A stretch of DNA of 64,000 nt from Azospirillum cavernae. GTDB lineage: Bacteria; Pseudomonadota; Alphaproteobacteria; Azospirillales; Azospirillaceae. The position numbers and the translations under genes are program-made. The DNA lies in NCBI RefSeq assembly GCF_003590795.1, contig NZ_QYUL01000004.1:310001-374000 (forward strand), written 5' to 3'. Numbering within the stretch: position 1 is the first letter of the stretch; the number at the start of each line of letters is the position of its first letter. Shown piece by piece: positions 46,680 to 56,040 of the stretch. The notes under the pieces were generated by a model, which saw nothing but the letters and a program-made list of their open reading frames with translations, had not been told where the DNA came from and did no database searches.

Positions 46680-47753
46680 TCACGCCCCCGCCGTCACCCG
46701 CAACTCCATCCGGTGCTCATAACGCCGCCCCGGCTCCAGCCGGGCGGAGGGGAAATCTCCGATGTTCGGGCTGTTGGGAAAGCGCTGGGTTTCCAGCGCG
46801 ATCCCGGCGAAGGGGCGGTAGGGTTGGTCGTTCTTGCCGATGATCGCCGCGCTGAGATACCCGCCGGTGTAGACCTGCAAGCCCGGCTGGTCGGACAGTA
46901 GCTCCAGGCGGCGGCCTGTGGGCGGGTGGTCCAGGCGCGCCACCAGACGCACATCTTCCGTTCCGCCGTCCAGACACCAATTGTGGTCGAAGCCGGTCGT
47001 TCCGCCCCCAACCGTTCCGCCTCCAACTGTTCCGCCCAGGGCGTCGAGCGCGTCGGCCAACAGCGGCCCGTCGCGCAGGTCGAACGGCGTGCCGTCCACC
47101 GACAGACGGGCGCCGGTGGGAATCAGGCCGTCGTCCACCGGGGTGATCGCGCCGCCCAGTACGGTCAGGCGGTGGTCGCGCACGTCGCCCGCCGCGTGTC
47201 CGGCGAGGTTCCAATAGCTGTGATGGACCAGATTGACCATGGTCGGCGCGTCGGTCGTCGCCGTCATCCGGATGTCCAGCGTCCCGTCCGCCGTCAAGCG
47301 ATAGCAGGTTTGGGCGAGAAGTTCCCCCGGATAGCCCTGGTCGCCGTCGGGCGAGCGCAGGGTGAAGGTGACGGCGTTCTCCGCCTCCTCCACCGCCATC
47401 GCCCACAGCCGCCGGTCGAAGCCGTCGGCCCCGCCATGCAGATGGTTCGGCGGCTCATTGACGCTCAAATCATGCCGGACGCCGTCCAGCGTGAACGCCG
47501 CGCCGCCGATGCGGTTGCCGTAACGCCCGCAGGTCGCGCCGAAATAGGCGCTGCTCTCCAGGTAATCGGACAGCCGGTCGAAGCCCAACACCACGTCGGA
47601 CAGCGTTCCGGCGCGGTCGGGGGCGAGCAGGCGGACCAGACGCGCGCCGTGCGCGATCAGGGTGGCCGACACCCCCGCCGGGCTGGTCAGAGTCACGCCC
47701 TCCACCGGGGTTCCGTCGGCGGCGTGGTCGAAGATGAAACGGGTGACGCTCAC
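46680..47753 (-). CDS. galM: Aldose 1-epimerase (mutarotase)
   Basis: This 357-residue protein has the galactose mutarotase pattern: FGATCGRYGNRIGGAAFTLD, NEPPNHLHGGADGFDRRLW, NLVHHSYWNLAG (catalytic His), FDHNWCLDGG and QVYTGGYLSAA. It interconverts alpha and beta sugar anomers. I start it at GTG 47753, five bases after the stop of the preceding permease gene; a much longer in-frame reading up to 48674 is only that permease in another frame. As last gene of the sugar ABC operon it would process the imported sugar. A GGGTVGGGTVGGGT insertion lies near residue 250. Confidence 0.85.
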   Translation of the reverse strand: MSVTRFIFDHAADGTPVEGVTLTSPAGVSATLIAHGARLVRLLAPDRAGTLSDVVLGFDRLSDYLESSAYFGATCGRYGNRIGGAAFTLDGVRHDLSVNEPPNHLHGGADGFDRRLWAMAVEEAENAVTFTLRSPDGDQGYPGELLAQTCYRLTADGTLDIRMTATTDAPTMVNLVHHSYWNLAGHAAGDVRDHRLTVLGGAITPVDDGLIPTGARLSVDGTPFDLRDGPLLADALDALGGTVGGGTVGGGTTGFDHNWCLDGGTEDVRLVARLDHPPTGRRLELLSDQPGLQVYTGGYLSAAIIGKNDQPYRPFAGIALETQRFPNSPNIGDFPSARLEPGRRYEHRMELRVTAGA

Positions 47754-47758
47754 GGGCT

Positions 47759-48736
47759 TCAGGCCTCCGCCGGGTCGCCGTCGCGGTCGGACCAGACCGC
47801 CAGCAAGCCCTTTTGCAACAGAATGAAGACGAACAGCAGCACGCCGATGGCGATCTTGGTCCACCAACTGCTCATGGTGCCGTCGAAGGTGATGTAGGTC
47901 TGGATCAAGCCCTGGATCAGCACCCCGCCAAAGGTGCCCAGCACCAGACCATAGCCGCCGGTCAATTGCGTGCCGCCGATCACCACGGCGGTGATGGTGT
48001 CCAACTCCACCCCCGTCGCCGCCAGCGAATAGCCCGCCCCGGTGTAGAGCGAAAAGACGATCCCGGCCAACCCGGCCAGCAGCCCCGACAGGGCGTAGAC
48101 GCCGACCGTGGTGCGGGCCACCGGCACGCCCATCAGCTCCGCCGAGTGGCGGTTGCCGCCCAGCGCGTAGATGTTGGCGCCAAAGCGCGTCCAATGGGCC
48201 AGCAGCATCGACAGCGCGAAGACGCCCAGCAGCAGCATCGCGGGCAGGCTGAGCCGTCCGCCGCCGGAAAAGCGCCACGCCACCTCGTTCAAATCGCTGT
48301 AGAGTGGGTGGTTGATCGGCAGAGAATCGGTGGTCAGGACGAAGCTGACGCCGCGCGCGATGAACATTCCGGCCAGCGTGACGATGAAGGGCGGCATCTG
48401 GAACCAATGGATCACCGCCCCCATCGCCGCCCCAAACCCGGCCCCGACAATCAGGGCGAGGGCGAAGGCGACCATCGGGTGAATCCCCGCCTGTTCGATC
48501 AGCACGGCCAGCAGCACGGTGGTGAAGCCGATCACCGCCCCCACCGACAGGTCGATGCCGCCCGACAGGATGACGAAGGTCATGCCCGCCGCCGCGATGC
48601 CGACAAAGGCGTTGTCGGTCAACAGATTGCCGACCACTCGGAGGGAGGCGAAATTGGGAAACTGCGCGGCGCACAGCAGAAAGCCGACGACCAGCACCGC
48701 CATGGTGACGATCAGCGGCAGGAAACGCTGGATCAT
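47759..48736 (-). CDS. yjfF: Sugar ABC transporter permease (YjfF-like)
   Basis: This 325-residue membrane protein of the carbohydrate ABC permease family has the conserved VILSGGIDLSVGAVIGFTTV and TAVVIGGTQLTGGYG segments and about 8-10 hydrophobic helices. Second permease in a gene pair with the order of the E. coli galactofuranose importer, it most resembles YjfF. The ATG at 48736 overlaps the first permease's stop (ATGA); the longer frame upstream is the other permease out of frame. Confidence 0.82.
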   Translation of the reverse strand: MIQRFLPLIVTMAVLVVGFLLCAAQFPNFASLRVVGNLLTDNAFVGIAAAGMTFVILSGGIDLSVGAVIGFTTVLLAVLIEQAGIHPMVAFALALIVGAGFGAAMGAVIHWFQMPPFIVTLAGMFIARGVSFVLTTDSLPINHPLYSDLNEVAWRFSGGGRLSLPAMLLLGVFALSMLLAHWTRFGANIYALGGNRHSAELMGVPVARTTVGVYALSGLLAGLAGIVFSLYTGAGYSLAATGVELDTITAVVIGGTQLTGGYGLVLGTFGGVLIQGLIQTYITFDGTMSSWWTKIAIGVLLFVFILLQKGLLAVWSDRDGDPAEA

Positions 48737-49764
48737 GGCGTGGTCCTTTTCGGCGCGACGGGGTGGGGTTTGATGGGCTGGGCGCCGCGCGGGCGGGGCA
48801 GCAGAGTGGTCAAGGCGGGCGATTGGGCCAGCAACACCACCAGCAGCACCGCCGCCTTGACGATCAGGTTGAATTCCGGCTTGAAGCCGCTCAACAGAAT
48901 GCCGGTGTTCATCGCCTGAAGGATCGCCGCCCCCACCACCGACATCAGCAGCCCGAAGCGCCCGCCCAGCAGGGAGGTTCCGCCGACCACCACCGCCAGG
49001 ATGGCGTCCAGTTCCAGCCACAGACCGGCGTTATTGGCGTCGGCCCCCCGGATGTCGGCGGTCACGATCAACCCGGCGACGGCGGCGCACAGCCCGCACC
49101 AGACATAGACGGCGATCAGGATGACCGGCGTGTTGACCCCGGCGTAGGCGCTGGACAGCCGGTTGACGCCGACCGATTCGATCATCAGCCCCAGGGCCGT
49201 CATCCGCACCAACAGCGCGGTCAACCCCAGCATGGCGACGGTCAACACCACCGGCATTGGCACGGTCAGAAAGGATCCGCTGCCGATGGCGGCCAGATCG
49301 GGGCTGACGAAGGTGACGATCTGCCCCTCGGTGACAAGTTGGGCGATGCCGCGCCCGGCGACCATCAGGATCAAGGTGGCGATGATCGGCTGAATGCGCA
49401 GCACGGCGACCAACACGCCGTTCCACAGCCCGCACAACAGGCCGGACGCCAGCGACGCGGCGAGCACCGCCGACAGCCCCCAACCGGCTTGCGTCATGGT
49501 GGCGGCGATGGCCCCGGAAATCGCCATGATCGCGCCGACCGACAGATCGACGCCGCGCGTGGCGATGACCATGGTCATGCCGATGGCGAGCAGCGCCACC
49601 GGCGCGCCCCGGTTCATCACATCGACCAGACTGCCGAACAGACGGCCATCCTGCAAACGGATGGAAAAGAAATCGGGAAACAGCAACCAATTGGCCAGCA
49701 GCACGGCGACCAGCGCGCCATATTGCGGCAGATTGCGGGTGGAGCCGGACAGCGACAGGCTCAT
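48733..49764 (-). CDS. ytfT: Sugar ABC transporter permease (YtfT-like)
   Basis: This 343-residue permease has MVIATRGVDLSVGAIMAISG, NVLVALLRIQP-type loop sequence (VLVAVLRIQPIIATLILMV) and LDAILAVVVGGTSLLGGRFG, typical of ribose/galactofuranose importers. It is encoded between the ATPase and second permease with ATGA overlaps at both ends, so subunits are made in step. Confidence 0.83.
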   Translation of the reverse strand: MSLSLSGSTRNLPQYGALVAVLLANWLLFPDFFSIRLQDGRLFGSLVDVMNRGAPVALLAIGMTMVIATRGVDLSVGAIMAISGAIAATMTQAGWGLSAVLAASLASGLLCGLWNGVLVAVLRIQPIIATLILMVAGRGIAQLVTEGQIVTFVSPDLAAIGSGSFLTVPMPVVLTVAMLGLTALLVRMTALGLMIESVGVNRLSSAYAGVNTPVILIAVYVWCGLCAAVAGLIVTADIRGADANNAGLWLELDAILAVVVGGTSLLGGRFGLLMSVVGAAILQAMNTGILLSGFKPEFNLIVKAAVLLVVLLAQSPALTTLLPRPRGAQPIKPHPVAPKRTTP

Positions 49765-51320
49765 GGCCGGACCTCCGCAACGGGTGATGGGGGCACGGGT
49801 GATGGGGGCGATTCCGAGGCGATGGAGGCGACGATCCGTTCGACGCTCACATCCTCCCCGCGCAGGACGTCGACATGGTGGCGGTCGCGCAGCACGATGA
49901 CGCGGCGGCTGTAGGCGACGATCTCCTCAAGCTCCGACGACACCACCAGCAGCGCCATGCCGTCGGCGCACAGCCGTTCGATCAGCCGGATGATTTCGGC
50001 GTGCGCGCCGACGTCGATGCCGCGCGTCGGCTCGTCCAAAATCAGGAAACGCGGTTCGGTCGCCAGCCAGCGCGCCAGCAGCGCCTTTTGCTGGTTGCCA
50101 CCCGACAACAGCTGAATCGGGCGTTCGGCGTCCGGCGTGCGGATGTCGAGCAGGCGGATGAAGCGGTCGGCGATCTCCTGCTGGCGGCGGCGGGGGATCG
50201 GCTTCAGCCAGCCTTGCCGGGCCTGAAGCGCCAGAATGATGTTTTCCCGCACCGACAGGGCGCCGACGATGCCCTCCTTCTTGCGGTCTTCCGGGCAATA
50301 GCCGAAGCCCAGCCGCACCGCCTCGCGCGGGCCGCGCAGTTGGGTTTTTTCGCCATCGACCGTCACGCTGCCGCTGTCGGCCCGGTCCACGCCGAAGGCC
50401 AGCCGCGCCGTCTCCGTCCGCCCGGAGCCGAGCAGACCGGCCAACCCGACCACCTCGCCGGGCCGGATGTCGAGATCGAAGGGGGCGACGCTGCGCGTCT
50501 TGCCGAAACCCTGGAAACGCACCAGCGGCGGGCGGCTGTCGTCGATCTCCTCGGGCTGGGCCAGCCGGTGGGACGCCGCCTCCAGCTCCCGACCCAGCAT
50601 CATGGCGACCAGATCGAGCCGGGGCAGATCGGCGGCGCGGCGTTCGCCGACCAGACGACCGTTGCGCAGCACGGTGATGCGGTCGCACACCGCGTACACT
50701 TGATCGAGGAAATGGGTGACGAAGACGATGCCGATGCCGCGCGCCTTCAACCCGCGCATGACGTCGAACAGCACCGCCACCTCCTGCGCGTCCAGGCTGG
50801 CGGTCGGCTCGTCGAGGATCAGCACCTTGGCCGACATGTCCACCGCACGGGCGATGGCGACGATTTGCTGAGTCGCCACGGAAAAGCGCTGAAGGGGGGC
50901 CGCCACGTCGATGGACAGGCCGTAGCCGTCGAGAATCACCCGCGCCCGCCGCCGCATCGCCGCCCGGTCCACCAGCCCGAAACGCATCGGCTGCCGCCCG
51001 AGGAACAGATTTTCCGCCACCGACAGGTTGGGCAGCAGATTGACCTCTTGATAGACCGTGCCGATGTTCAGGCGCTGGGCGTCTTCGACGCTGCGCGGGG
51101 CGATCTCCTCGCCGCACAGGGCGATTGTGCCGCCATCGCGCTGGTAAACGCCGGTCAGCGTCTTGATGAGGGTGGATTTGCCCGCGCCATTTTCCCCCAG
51201 CAGCGCGTGCACCTCGCCATGGCGCAGGGTGAAATCAACGCCGTCGAGCGCCTGGACGCCAAGAAACGCCTTGGACAGCCCCCGGATCGCCAGCAGCGGC
51301 GGGGCGTGGGGATGCGTCAT
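49761..51320 (-). CDS. ytfR: Sugar ABC transporter ATPase, two-domain (YtfR-like)
   Basis: This 519-residue protein holds two ABC domains, as in MglA/RbsA/YtfR. Domain 1 has Walker A LLGENGAGKSTLIKTL and Walker B VLILDEPTAS; domain 2 has the degenerate Walker A LAGLLGSGRTETARL, signature LSGGNQQKALLARWL and Walker B FLILDEPTRG. It powers import through the two permeases. The ATG at 51320 follows GAGG; a longer frame to 51422 runs into the hairpin. Confidence 0.88.
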   Translation of the reverse strand: MTHPHAPPLLAIRGLSKAFLGVQALDGVDFTLRHGEVHALLGENGAGKSTLIKTLTGVYQRDGGTIALCGEEIAPRSVEDAQRLNIGTVYQEVNLLPNLSVAENLFLGRQPMRFGLVDRAAMRRRARVILDGYGLSIDVAAPLQRFSVATQQIVAIARAVDMSAKVLILDEPTASLDAQEVAVLFDVMRGLKARGIGIVFVTHFLDQVYAVCDRITVLRNGRLVGERRAADLPRLDLVAMMLGRELEAASHRLAQPEEIDDSRPPLVRFQGFGKTRSVAPFDLDIRPGEVVGLAGLLGSGRTETARLAFGVDRADSGSVTVDGEKTQLRGPREAVRLGFGYCPEDRKKEGIVGALSVRENIILALQARQGWLKPIPRRRQQEIADRFIRLLDIRTPDAERPIQLLSGGNQQKALLARWLATEPRFLILDEPTRGIDVGAHAEIIRLIERLCADGMALLVVSSELEEIVAYSRRVIVLRDRHHVDVLRGEDVSVERIVASIASESPPSPVPPSPVAEVRP

Positions 51321-51381
51321 GAAAAACCTCGCCTGACTGACCAGTAACCGGGGGGCCAAACGCCGGTTCCGGGGACGGAAC

Positions 51382-51420
51382 GGGGGTTGCCGCGCCCGCG
51401 TCACCGGCGCCGCAACCCCC
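51382..51420 (-). promoter_or_regulatory. Long hairpin between binding-protein and ATPase genes
   Basis: GGGGGTTGC (51382-51390) pairs with GCAACCCCC (51412-51420), and inner GCGCC/GGCGC bases extend the stem to about 14 bp. Such hairpins after a binding-protein gene often block mRNA decay or partly terminate, giving more binding protein than ATPase. There is no T-run in the minus direction. Confidence 0.6.
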
Positions 51421-51460
51421 ACCTCCGACCGGCGCCCCCCGCGCCGTAGAGAAACGCCGA

Positions 51461-52435
51461 TCAGTAAGCGTCCTTGCGGCGCTCATACTCGGCTTTGGCG
51501 GTTTCCGGGGTGAACAGCGCGGATTCCGTCTGGATCCATTTGGCGGGCAACGTCCCAGTCTTCTTGTAGGCGATCAGCGCGTCGTACGCCGGACCCGCCA
51601 TGTTGGGGGTCAGCTCCACCGTCGCGTTGGCCGTGCCCTCCGCCATCGCCTTGAAGATGTCGGGAACGCCGTCAATCGACACGACGAGGATGTCCGAACC
51701 GGGCTTCAAACCGGCTTCCTTGATCGCCTGGATGGCGCCGACCGCCATGTCGTCGTTGTGGGCGTAAACGGCGCAGATGCCCTTGCCGCCATTTTCGGCC
51801 TTGATGAAGCTTTCCATCACCTCTTTGCCCTTGGCGCGGGTGAAGTCGCCGGACTGGGTGCGGACGATCTTCATGCCGGGATTCTTGGCGACGATCTCGT
51901 CAAAGCCCTTTTTGCGGTTGATGGCGGGGGAGGAGCCGACGGTGCCCTGCAACTCGACCACCGCGCATTTGCCGCTGGTCTTCTTGGCCAGCCATTCGCC
52001 AGCCACCCGGCCTTCATGCACCGTGTCGGAGGTGACGGCGGTCATGTAGAGGCTGTTGTCCTTCGTGTCGATCTGACGGTCGAGCAGGACGACCGGGATC
52101 TTGGCCTCCTTGGCTTCCTTCAGCACCGAATCCCAGCCGGTGGCGACCACCGGGGCGATGAAGATGGCGTCCACCCCCTGGGCCACGAAGGACCGCACGG
52201 CCTTGATCTGGTTTTCCTGCTTCTGCTGAGCGTCGGAGATTTTCAAATCAATGCCGCGCTTGTCGGCTTCGGCCTTGGCCGTCTTGGTTTCGGCGGCGCG
52301 CCAACCGGATTCCGATCCGATTTGCGAGAAGCCGACCACCAGCTTGCCGTCGGCGGCCTGAGCCGGGGCGACACCGGCGAACAGGGCGACAACCGCCGTG
52401 GCGGCGACGGCGGACTTCAGCCAAGTCATGGACAT
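51461..52435 (-). CDS. ytfQ: Galactofuranose-type sugar-binding protein (YtfQ-like)
   Basis: This 324-residue periplasmic binding protein has a signal peptide (ATAVVALFAGVAPAQAADG, cleavage near residue 28) and the YtfQ-like sequence VVGFSQIGSESGWRAAETKT, IFIAPVVATGWDSVLKEAK and VVLLDRQIDTKDNSLY. It captures a sugar, probably furanose-form galactose, for the importer encoded downstream. It leads the minus-strand operon ytfQ-ytfR-ytfT-yjfF-galM. Confidence 0.88.
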   Translation of the reverse strand: MSMTWLKSAVAATAVVALFAGVAPAQAADGKLVVGFSQIGSESGWRAAETKTAKAEADKRGIDLKISDAQQKQENQIKAVRSFVAQGVDAIFIAPVVATGWDSVLKEAKEAKIPVVLLDRQIDTKDNSLYMTAVTSDTVHEGRVAGEWLAKKTSGKCAVVELQGTVGSSPAINRKKGFDEIVAKNPGMKIVRTQSGDFTRAKGKEVMESFIKAENGGKGICAVYAHNDDMAVGAIQAIKEAGLKPGSDILVVSIDGVPDIFKAMAEGTANATVELTPNMAGPAYDALIAYKKTGTLPAKWIQTESALFTPETAKAEYERRKDAY

Positions 52436-52696
52436 CGTTCCTCACTCCCTAAAATTTTATGGGTCGTTTTTGCAGGCGAATGCGTTGCCGGACCGCGCGA
52501 CGCGCCCCGGTTGGATTGGCTGTGCTGTCGATAAGCGTCCGATCCGATGCGCCGAGCCGGGTTGTTTTCGGTCGGGGCACCGGATCATTGATTGTTTGAT
52601 GAACGTACTTTATGCGTCCATATCATAACTGTCCAATGCGATTTCGGACGGTTTTGATATGGGAATCGATATGATTGTTGCCGGTTGACGGGATCA
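52436..52696. promoter_or_regulatory. ytfQ upstream region
   Basis: This 261-bp region between the ytfQ start and the 3' end of the LysR gene should carry the ytfQ promoter. It is AT-rich at 52590-52680. CGGATCATTGAT at 52581-52592 repeats the left part of the palindrome at 53611-53625. Several GATATG/CATATC pieces (near 52619, 52656 and 52667) are scattered here without a clear single operator. Confidence 0.4.
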
Positions 52697-53587
52697 TCAC
52701 GGCTTCCAGGCCCCCAGCAGAGTGTCGAGGAAGCGCGCCGCCATCGGCGACAGCACCGCGCCGTGGCGGCGGACCACGCCGATGGTGCGCGAGATTTTTG
52801 GGTGGACCAGCGGGACGGTGCGGATGATCGGGTGGCCCTGCGCCGGGGTGGCCAGCTTGGGCAGCAGCGCCACGCCCAACCCGGCCTCCACCAGTCCCAG
52901 CGACCCTGACAGATGCGTGACCTCGTAGGACCAGGTCAGCTTCAGGCCATGTTCGGCCAGCGTGTTGTCGATCAGGGCGCGGTTGCCGCTGGTCCGCCCC
53001 ACCGTGATGATGCGGTGCGCCGCCAACTCGCTCCACGTCACCGTCTCGCGCGCGGCCAGCGGGTGATCGTGGCGGCAGGCCAGGACGAAGGGATCCTCGG
53101 CCAATGGCTGAAAATCAATGTCGGGGTGCGAGGCGCCGATGAAGTTGATGCCGAAATCGGCCTCGCCGCGCGCCACCGCCTCCAACCCCTCGTTGGCGCC
53201 CAAATCAAGGATGCGGAAGCGGATGCGGGGGAAGGCGTCGCTGAAGCCGCTGATGGCGCGGGGCAGGAAATAGAACACCGTGGTCGGCACCGCCGCGATG
53301 GAGATCTGCCCGCCGCTGCGGGTTCCCAGATCATGGATTCCCATCAGCGACGTCTCGAAATCATCCAGCAACCGCTGCACCTTCGGGATGAAGTCGCGCC
53401 CGACCATGGTCAGCGCCACATGCCGGGTGGAACGTTCGAGCAGGGCGACGCCCAACGTCTCCTCCAGCTTTTGGATGCGGCGGCTCAGCGCTGGTTGCGA
53501 CAGGTTCAGCAGCTTGGCCGCCCGGTGAAAGCTGCCCAACTCCGCCACGGCGACGAAGGCCTTCAGGTCGATCAGTTCAAAATTCAT
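52697..53587 (-). CDS. LysR-family transcriptional regulator
   Basis: This 296-residue protein has a LysR DNA-binding domain (LKAFVAVAELGSFHRAAKLL, LSQPALSRRIQKLEETLGVA) and effector-binding domain (GGQISIAAVPTTVFYFLPRA). It is divergent from the tautomerase gene at 53742 and probably controls it and the TRAP genes behind it. The family includes GalR-like regulators of gallate catabolism, which would suit the neighbour, but that is inference. Confidence 0.85.
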   Translation of the reverse strand: MNFELIDLKAFVAVAELGSFHRAAKLLNLSQPALSRRIQKLEETLGVALLERSTRHVALTMVGRDFIPKVQRLLDDFETSLMGIHDLGTRSGGQISIAAVPTTVFYFLPRAISGFSDAFPRIRFRILDLGANEGLEAVARGEADFGINFIGASHPDIDFQPLAEDPFVLACRHDHPLAARETVTWSELAAHRIITVGRTSGNRALIDNTLAEHGLKLTWSYEVTHLSGSLGLVEAGLGVALLPKLATPAQGHPIIRTVPLVHPKISRTIGVVRRHGAVLSPMAARFLDTLLGAWKP

Positions 53588-53610
53588 CCGCCTTGCCGCC
53601 TCCGACGCGC

Positions 53611-53625
53611 CGGATCATTGATCCG
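53611..53625. promoter_or_regulatory. Palindrome in the LysR-tautomerase divergent region
   Basis: CGGATCA-T-TGATCCG is a perfect inverted repeat with 7-bp arms, 23 bp from the LysR start codon and about 117 bp before the tautomerase gene. It is a good candidate regulator site. The left 12 bases also occur upstream of ytfQ at 52581. Confidence 0.5.
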
Positions 53626-53741
53626 ATTTTCGCAATAATTCCTCCGATCTTTGCATTTCACAGAAATGCGGGCAAGGCCGATAGTCGGCCCATCGACCGT
53701 GGCCACGGCACCCCGTCATCGGATGGACTCCAGGCATTCCC

Positions 53742-54839
53742 ATGAACGATCAGATCCGAATCCCCTGCGTTATGATGCGCGGCGGCACCTCCCGTGGCCC
53801 CTTCTTTCTCGCCTCCGACCTTCCCGCCGATCCGGCGGCGCGCGACGCGCTGCTGTTGTCGGTGATGGGGGCGGGGCATGATCTGGAAATCGACGGCATC
53901 GGCGGCGGCAACCCGCTGACCAGCAAGGTGGCGATCATCGGTCCCCCCAGCGTCGCCGGGGCCGACGTCGATTATCTGTTCGCCCAGGTCAAGGTGCGCG
54001 AACGGGTGGTGGACACCTCGCCCAATTGCGGAAACATGCTGGCGGCGGTCGGCCCCTTCGCCATCGAAGCCGGTCTGGTGGCCGCGTCGGACGGCGTGAC
54101 CGTGCTGCGCATCCACAACGTCAACACCCGCAAATTGATCGAGGCGCGGGTCCAGACCCCCGGCGGCCACGTCACCTACGAGGGCGACGCGACCATCGAC
54201 GGCGTGCCCGGAACGGCCGCCCCCATCCATCTGTCCTTTCTCGACGCGGCGGGGGCCAACACCGGGCGGCTGCTGCCGACCGGGTCGGCGCTGGAGGAGA
54301 TTGACGGAATCGCCGTGTCCTGCCTGGACGCCGCCATTCCGGTGATGATGGTCCGCGCCGCCGATCTCGGCAAAACGGGGGCTGAATCGCCCGACAGCTA
54401 CCGCCTCGACCGCGTGTTCATGAACCGGCTGGAGGCGCTGCGGCTGGAGGCCGGGCGGCGGATGGGCTTCGCCAACGCCGCCGATCTGGTCATTCCCAAA
54501 CCCGTCCTGCTGGCCCCGGCCACGCGCGGCGGCACGCTGGCGGTGCGCTATTTCATGCCGCACGACTGCCACAAGGCGTTGGCGATCACCGGCGCGGTCG
54601 CCGTCGCCACCGCCTGCGCCACCCCCGGCACGCTGGCGGCGGCGATGGTCGGGCCGCAGACGCTGCCCGCCGACGTGGCGTTGGAACACCCGTCCGGGCG
54701 CCTCACCGTCCGTCTGGAGCCGTCGGCGAACCGACAAGCCCCCTTGGCGGCGGTTCAACGCACCGCCCGGCGTCTGTTTGAAGGATCGGTTTTCGCCCGT
54801 CCCGAGGCGGCGCCCCACCCGTTCGCCCTGGCCAGTTGA
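53742..54839 (+). CDS. PrpF/4-oxalomesaconate tautomerase-like isomerase
   Basis: This 365-residue protein has the PrpF-family motifs CVMMRGGTSRGPFFLASDLP and DTSPNCGNMLAAVGPFA, and segments like HNVNTRKLIEARVQTPGG. Related enzymes are PrpF (methylaconitate isomerase) and GalD (4-oxalomesaconate tautomerase of gallate catabolism); length fits GalD. It would shift a double bond in a tricarboxylic-type substrate. Followed by a TRAP transporter and preceded by a divergent LysR, it forms an uptake-and-isomerisation unit. Which acid is used cannot be decided. Confidence 0.82.
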   Translation: MNDQIRIPCVMMRGGTSRGPFFLASDLPADPAARDALLLSVMGAGHDLEIDGIGGGNPLTSKVAIIGPPSVAGADVDYLFAQVKVRERVVDTSPNCGNMLAAVGPFAIEAGLVAASDGVTVLRIHNVNTRKLIEARVQTPGGHVTYEGDATIDGVPGTAAPIHLSFLDAAGANTGRLLPTGSALEEIDGIAVSCLDAAIPVMMVRAADLGKTGAESPDSYRLDRVFMNRLEALRLEAGRRMGFANAADLVIPKPVLLAPATRGGTLAVRYFMPHDCHKALAITGAVAVATACATPGTLAAAMVGPQTLPADVALEHPSGRLTVRLEPSANRQAPLAAVQRTARRLFEGSVFARPEAAPHPFALAS

Positions 54840-54937
54840 CCGCGCCGCGACGGCGCGAACGCTCCCCAAAAATCCCAGAAAATTCAGCCGGAACCGCCAT
54901 GCCATCGCGCGGCGCCGGCCTGTCGGAGGAAACCACC

Positions 54938-55960
54938 ATGAATCGCACCCTCGCCGCCCTGCTGCTGGCGTCCAGCGCCCTGCTCGCCACCGTCTCTGTC
55001 GCCGGGCCTGCCCTGGCTGACAAGCCCATCATCATCAAATTCAGCCACGTCGTCGCCCCCGACACCCCCAAGGGAATCGCGGCGGCCCAGTTCAAGAAAT
55101 TCGCCGAGGAGCGCACCGGCGGCAAGGTGGTGGTCGAGCTGTACCCCAACAGCCAACTTTACAAGGACAAGGAGGAGTTGGAGGCGCTGCAACTGGGCGC
55201 CGTGCAGATGCTGGCCCCGACCGCCAGCAAATTCGGCCCCATCGGGCTGAAGGAGTATCAAGCCTTCGATCTGCCCTATCTGTTCCCCGACCGCGCCACC
55301 GTCCACAAGGTGACGAACGGGCCGATCGGCGCCGCCCTGCTGCGCAAGCTGGAGAGCAAGGGCATGGTCGGGATGGCCTTTTGGGACAACGGGTTCCGCG
55401 CGATTAGCGCCAACACCCCGCTGCGCCTGCCGACCGACGCGCGCGGCCTGAAGATCCGCATCAACTCGTCCAAGGTGAACGCCGAAACCATCAAGGCGCT
55501 GGGCGGGCTGCCGCAAACGCTGGTGCTGTCGGAGGTGTATCAGGCGCTCGACACCGGCGTCGTCGATGGCACGGACGGGCCGCTGTCCAACCTCTACACC
55601 CAAAAACAGCATGAGGTGCAAAAGCACGTCGCCCTGACCGACCACAGCTTCAGCGCCTACGTCGTCGTGGTGAACAAGCCCTTTTGGGACGGCTTGCCCG
55701 CCGACATCCGCAGCACGCTGGACGGCGCGCTGAAGGACGCCACGCGGATCAACGACCAACTGGCCGAAGAGGATGAGCGCAAGACCATCGACGCCATCCG
55801 CAATTCCGGCAAGTCCGCCGTCCACACCCCGACGCCGGACGAAAAACAAGCCTGGATCAAGGCGTTGACGCCGGTGCAGACCAAGATGGCCCAACAGCTT
55901 GGCCTGACCGAACTGGTCGCGGCGGTGAACCGCGACCTGACCGCCGAACGCAGCCAGTAA
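54938..55960 (+). CDS. dctP: TRAP transporter substrate-binding protein (DctP type)
   Basis: This 340-residue periplasmic protein has a signal peptide (LAALLLASSALLATVSVAGPALA) and the C4-dicarboxylate-type DctP pattern: IIIKFSHVVAPDTPKGIAA, VVELYPNSQLYKDKEELEAL, and GLKIRINSSKVNAETIKALG. It is close in style to true DctP and likely binds a di- or tricarboxylate. ATG 54938 follows CGGAGGAAACC. It is encoded 98 bases after the tautomerase gene. Confidence 0.87.
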   Translation: MNRTLAALLLASSALLATVSVAGPALADKPIIIKFSHVVAPDTPKGIAAAQFKKFAEERTGGKVVVELYPNSQLYKDKEELEALQLGAVQMLAPTASKFGPIGLKEYQAFDLPYLFPDRATVHKVTNGPIGAALLRKLESKGMVGMAFWDNGFRAISANTPLRLPTDARGLKIRINSSKVNAETIKALGGLPQTLVLSEVYQALDTGVVDGTDGPLSNLYTQKQHEVQKHVALTDHSFSAYVVVVNKPFWDGLPADIRSTLDGALKDATRINDQLAEEDERKTIDAIRNSGKSAVHTPTPDEKQAWIKALTPVQTKMAQQLGLTELVAAVNRDLTAERSQ

Positions 55961-56040
55961 CCCGCCGCGCGGCGACGGGGCGAGGGCGGCGAGGCGGCGA
56001 GCCTCCCCGCTCCCCCCGGCATATAAGGACACAAGGCGCC

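Noticed and set aside
46680..48674. A 664-residue reading that looks like a permease-mutarotase fusion
   Set aside because: The N-terminal 300 residues are Arg/Gly-rich and are the ytfT/yjfF region in the wrong frame. The genuine permease stops at 47759, and the mutarotase starts at GTG 47753.
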